From Streptomyces sp. PsTaAH-137 (GTDB lineage: Bacteria; Actinomycetota; Actinomycetes; Streptomycetales; Streptomycetaceae): 64,000 nucleotides of DNA. This document shows positions 62,586-64,000 of this stretch, in pieces. Below the pieces are notes generated by a model. That model had not been told where the DNA came from and did no database searches. It saw nothing but the letters and a program-made list of their open reading frames with translations. The translations under genes and the position numbers were made by a program. The stretch is taken from positions 67,089-131,088 of the forward strand of contig NZ_QLLY01000012.1 of the NCBI RefSeq assembly GCF_003259365.1, written 5' to 3'. Numbering within the stretch: the stretch's first letter is position 1; every line of letters begins with the position of its first letter.

Positions 62586-64000
62586 GCCCGGCGCCCGCGC
62601 TCGACGAGCCGCCCGACCTCACCGCCTGGCCGCCGCGCGACGGGGTGAGCGCGGCCCACGGTCCCGCGCTGCTCGACTGGGCGGCCGACGCGTCCGCCGA
62701 CCGGGCCCGGCTCTGCCTGCTCCGCGGGGCCCGCGGCAGCGGCAAGAGCCATCTGCTGACCTGGTTCCTGCTCGGCCCGACCGACCGGCCCCGCACCACC
62801 CCGCACGCCACGGTCCCGGCCGCCGGGCTGTTCACCGACGCCTTCGCCTGGGAGCTGGGCAGGCAGCTCGGCTACGGCCCGCTCGCCCCGGACCGGCTCC
62901 TCGACCGCCTCACCGCCGATCAGCGCCCGCTGCTGCTCCTCGTACCGGACCTGCACCTGGCGGGCCGCGGCCCCGCCGACCTGCTGCCCGCACAACCGTC
63001 CACGCTGGTCCGGGAGTTGCTTCTGCCGCTCCTGCGCCTGCCGCGGACGCGGGCCGTCGTGGAGGTCGGCGACACGGACCTCCTCGACGCCTGGCCGGGC
63101 GCGGAGTCCATCGACGTCGGCGCCGCACCGCACGCCGGATACGTGCCACCGGCCGGAGCCCGCGGCACGCAGGACCTCACCGCGCTGGTCCCGCGCAGCG
63201 ACGACGGACGCCCGCGCTGGGACCTGGCCCCCGCGTCCGCCCGCGAACACGCCCTGGACCAGGCGCTGTTGTCACCGGACACGCGCCGCACCGTCCGCGA
63301 GCTGCTCACCGACCCGGGGTTCCTCGTGCACGGTTCCGCCGTGTCCGTCGCGGCCTGTCTGGCCGACGAGCGGATCCCCACCCCGCCCGGTCTGCGGCAG
63401 GTCTGGCGGGCGGCGGCCCCGCAGCTGTCGGACCCCCGGCTCGGCACCGTCGAGCGCGCCGCCCTCCTCCACACGGCCGCCCTGGGAGCGAGCCCCGCCC
63501 TCGCGCGCTACCTGCTCCCTCTCGCCGAGCAGCACCCGTTCACCGCCGTCTGGGCCCGCCCGGACGCGCCCCGCACCGCCCTGACGCCGGCGCCCGACGG
63601 CATGGGGCGGCTCCTCGCCGCCGATCCGCTGGGCGCGCTCGCCCCCCTCGATCCGGCGACCGGCGCCGACACCGCCGCCGTCGCGGCGCCGAGAGGCGTG
63701 CGCCCGGACGGCATCGCCGTACGCCGTGACGGGTCGATGCTCCTCCTCACCGACACCGGCGCCCTCCAGCCCGTGACCTCCTCGCCGGAGGGCACGGCCG
63801 CCGTGGTCCTCGGCCACATCGCCGCCCATCACGGTCACCTGACGCTCCGTCACCCGGAGCTGCGCCCCACGGCCCTCGGCCAGTGCCCCGTCAGCGGCAC
63901 CACGGTCCTCGGCGACGAGCAGGGCGGCGTGCACCTCTGGGCGCTGGACACCTACCACCCCAACCCGCGCTCGCAGCTCCTGCACACGGCCCCGGTCACC
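62582..64000 (+). CDS. P-loop ATPase with C-terminal propeller-like region (runs off window)
   Basis: At least 473 codons are open to the window end. The N-terminal NTPase domain has Walker A LLRGARGSGKSH (Lys55) and a Walker B-like LLLLVPDLHLAG, with Asp but no following Glu. A helical region comes next (about 215-325). From about residue 370 short repeating strands appear (GIAVRRDGSMLLLTDTGALQPV, TTVLGDEQGGVHLWALDTY), with the V-x-L-W pattern of WD40-type propellers. This is the layout of STAND-type signalling ATPases. It is coupled to the SUKH/deaminase gene by a GTGA overlap, so it is probably the sensor or regulator of that locus (inference). Confidence 0.75.
   Translation, partial: MSPAPALDEPPDLTAWPPRDGVSAAHGPALLDWAADASADRARLCLLRGARGSGKSHLLTWFLLGPTDRPRTTPHATVPAAGLFTDAFAWELGRQLGYGPLAPDRLLDRLTADQRPLLLLVPDLHLAGRGPADLLPAQPSTLVRELLLPLLRLPRTRAVVEVGDTDLLDAWPGAESIDVGAAPHAGYVPPAGARGTQDLTALVPRSDDGRPRWDLAPASAREHALDQALLSPDTRRTVRELLTDPGFLVHGSAVSVAACLADERIPTPPGLRQVWRAAAPQLSDPRLGTVERAALLHTAALGASPALARYLLPLAEQHPFTAVWARPDAPRTALTPAPDGMGRLLAADPLGALAPLDPATGADTAAVAAPRGVRPDGIAVRRDGSMLLLTDTGALQPVTSSPEGTAAVVLGHIAAHHGHLTLRHPELRPTALGQCPVSGTTVLGDEQGGVHLWALDTYHPNPRSQLLHTAPVT

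Overview
This is chromosomal DNA of a Streptomyces species or close relative. It has very high GC with strong third-position GC bias. It also carries a tRNA-Leu(UAA) of the bldA type, a c-di-AMP-riboswitch-controlled resuscitation-promoting factor, and the core order mazG / P450 / rpf / rpf / eno / divIC / DUF501 / ppx, with mfd further along. That order is what I recall for Streptomyces around eno, but I could not check it here. No insertion sequence, prophage or CRISPR array was seen.

Layout. 1-3.8 kb: the start of an NCS1 permease and a four-gene OpuC/ProU-type quaternary-amine ABC importer, all leftward. 3.9-7.3 kb: a divergent ammonia-lyase-family enzyme with a non-standard MIO site, a DUF3592-like membrane protein and an RpiR regulator. 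7.8-16.4 kb: cystathionine beta-synthase, a membrane-anchored SGNH hydrolase, a thiolase, small conserved proteins, a Bax-inhibitor-1 protein and 4-hydroxybenzoate hydroxylase (pobA). 16.7 kb: bldA. 17-20.6 kb: a MacB/FtsX-type ABC exporter. 20.7-24.7 kb: a cyclopropane-fatty-acid synthase homologue, type II NADH dehydrogenase with a Rex-like site upstream, and a Phd/RelE toxin-antitoxin pair. 24.7-28.1 kb: ppx/gppA, DUF501, divIC and enolase. 28.4-30.5 kb: two Rpf cell-wall hydrolases. 30.8-41.9 kb: P450, mazG, a SurA-like lipoprotein, a DUF1906 secreted protein, a Ser/Thr kinase operon, a DNA methylase homologue with an altered catalytic motif, a DUF4352-like protein, a GNAT and an HNH lipoprotein. 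42-45.5 kb: mfd.

45.7-51.5 kb is a compact leftward exopolysaccharide-like operon: short nucleotide-sugar dehydrogenase, processive GT2 synthase, cell-wall-anchored parallel beta-helix protein and PL14-like lyase. The beta-helix gene contains the only in-frame TTA codon I found in the window, so it should depend on the bldA tRNA encoded about 32 kb away. 52-59.6 kb holds a second MacB/FtsX pair paralogous to the first, a DHA2 drug exporter and a DUF485/acetate-symporter pair.

59.7-64 kb is an accessory polymorphic-toxin locus: a CpnT-like WXG100 protein, a zinc-deaminase toxin with an AT-richer C-terminus, a SUKH-4 immunity protein, a SUKH-4/deaminase fusion, and the start of a P-loop ATPase, most linked by 4-bp overlaps. 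A repeat family with a 20-bp core (GGGGCGCGGGGAACTGCGCG and its inverse) occurs at four places, one of them inside the beta-helix coding sequence at the TTA codon.

Strongest leads: the MIO-altered lyase beside a betaine-type importer (possible ergothioneine or betaine catabolism), the uronate-polysaccharide operon with a TTA codon, and the deaminase/SUKH/ATPase locus.
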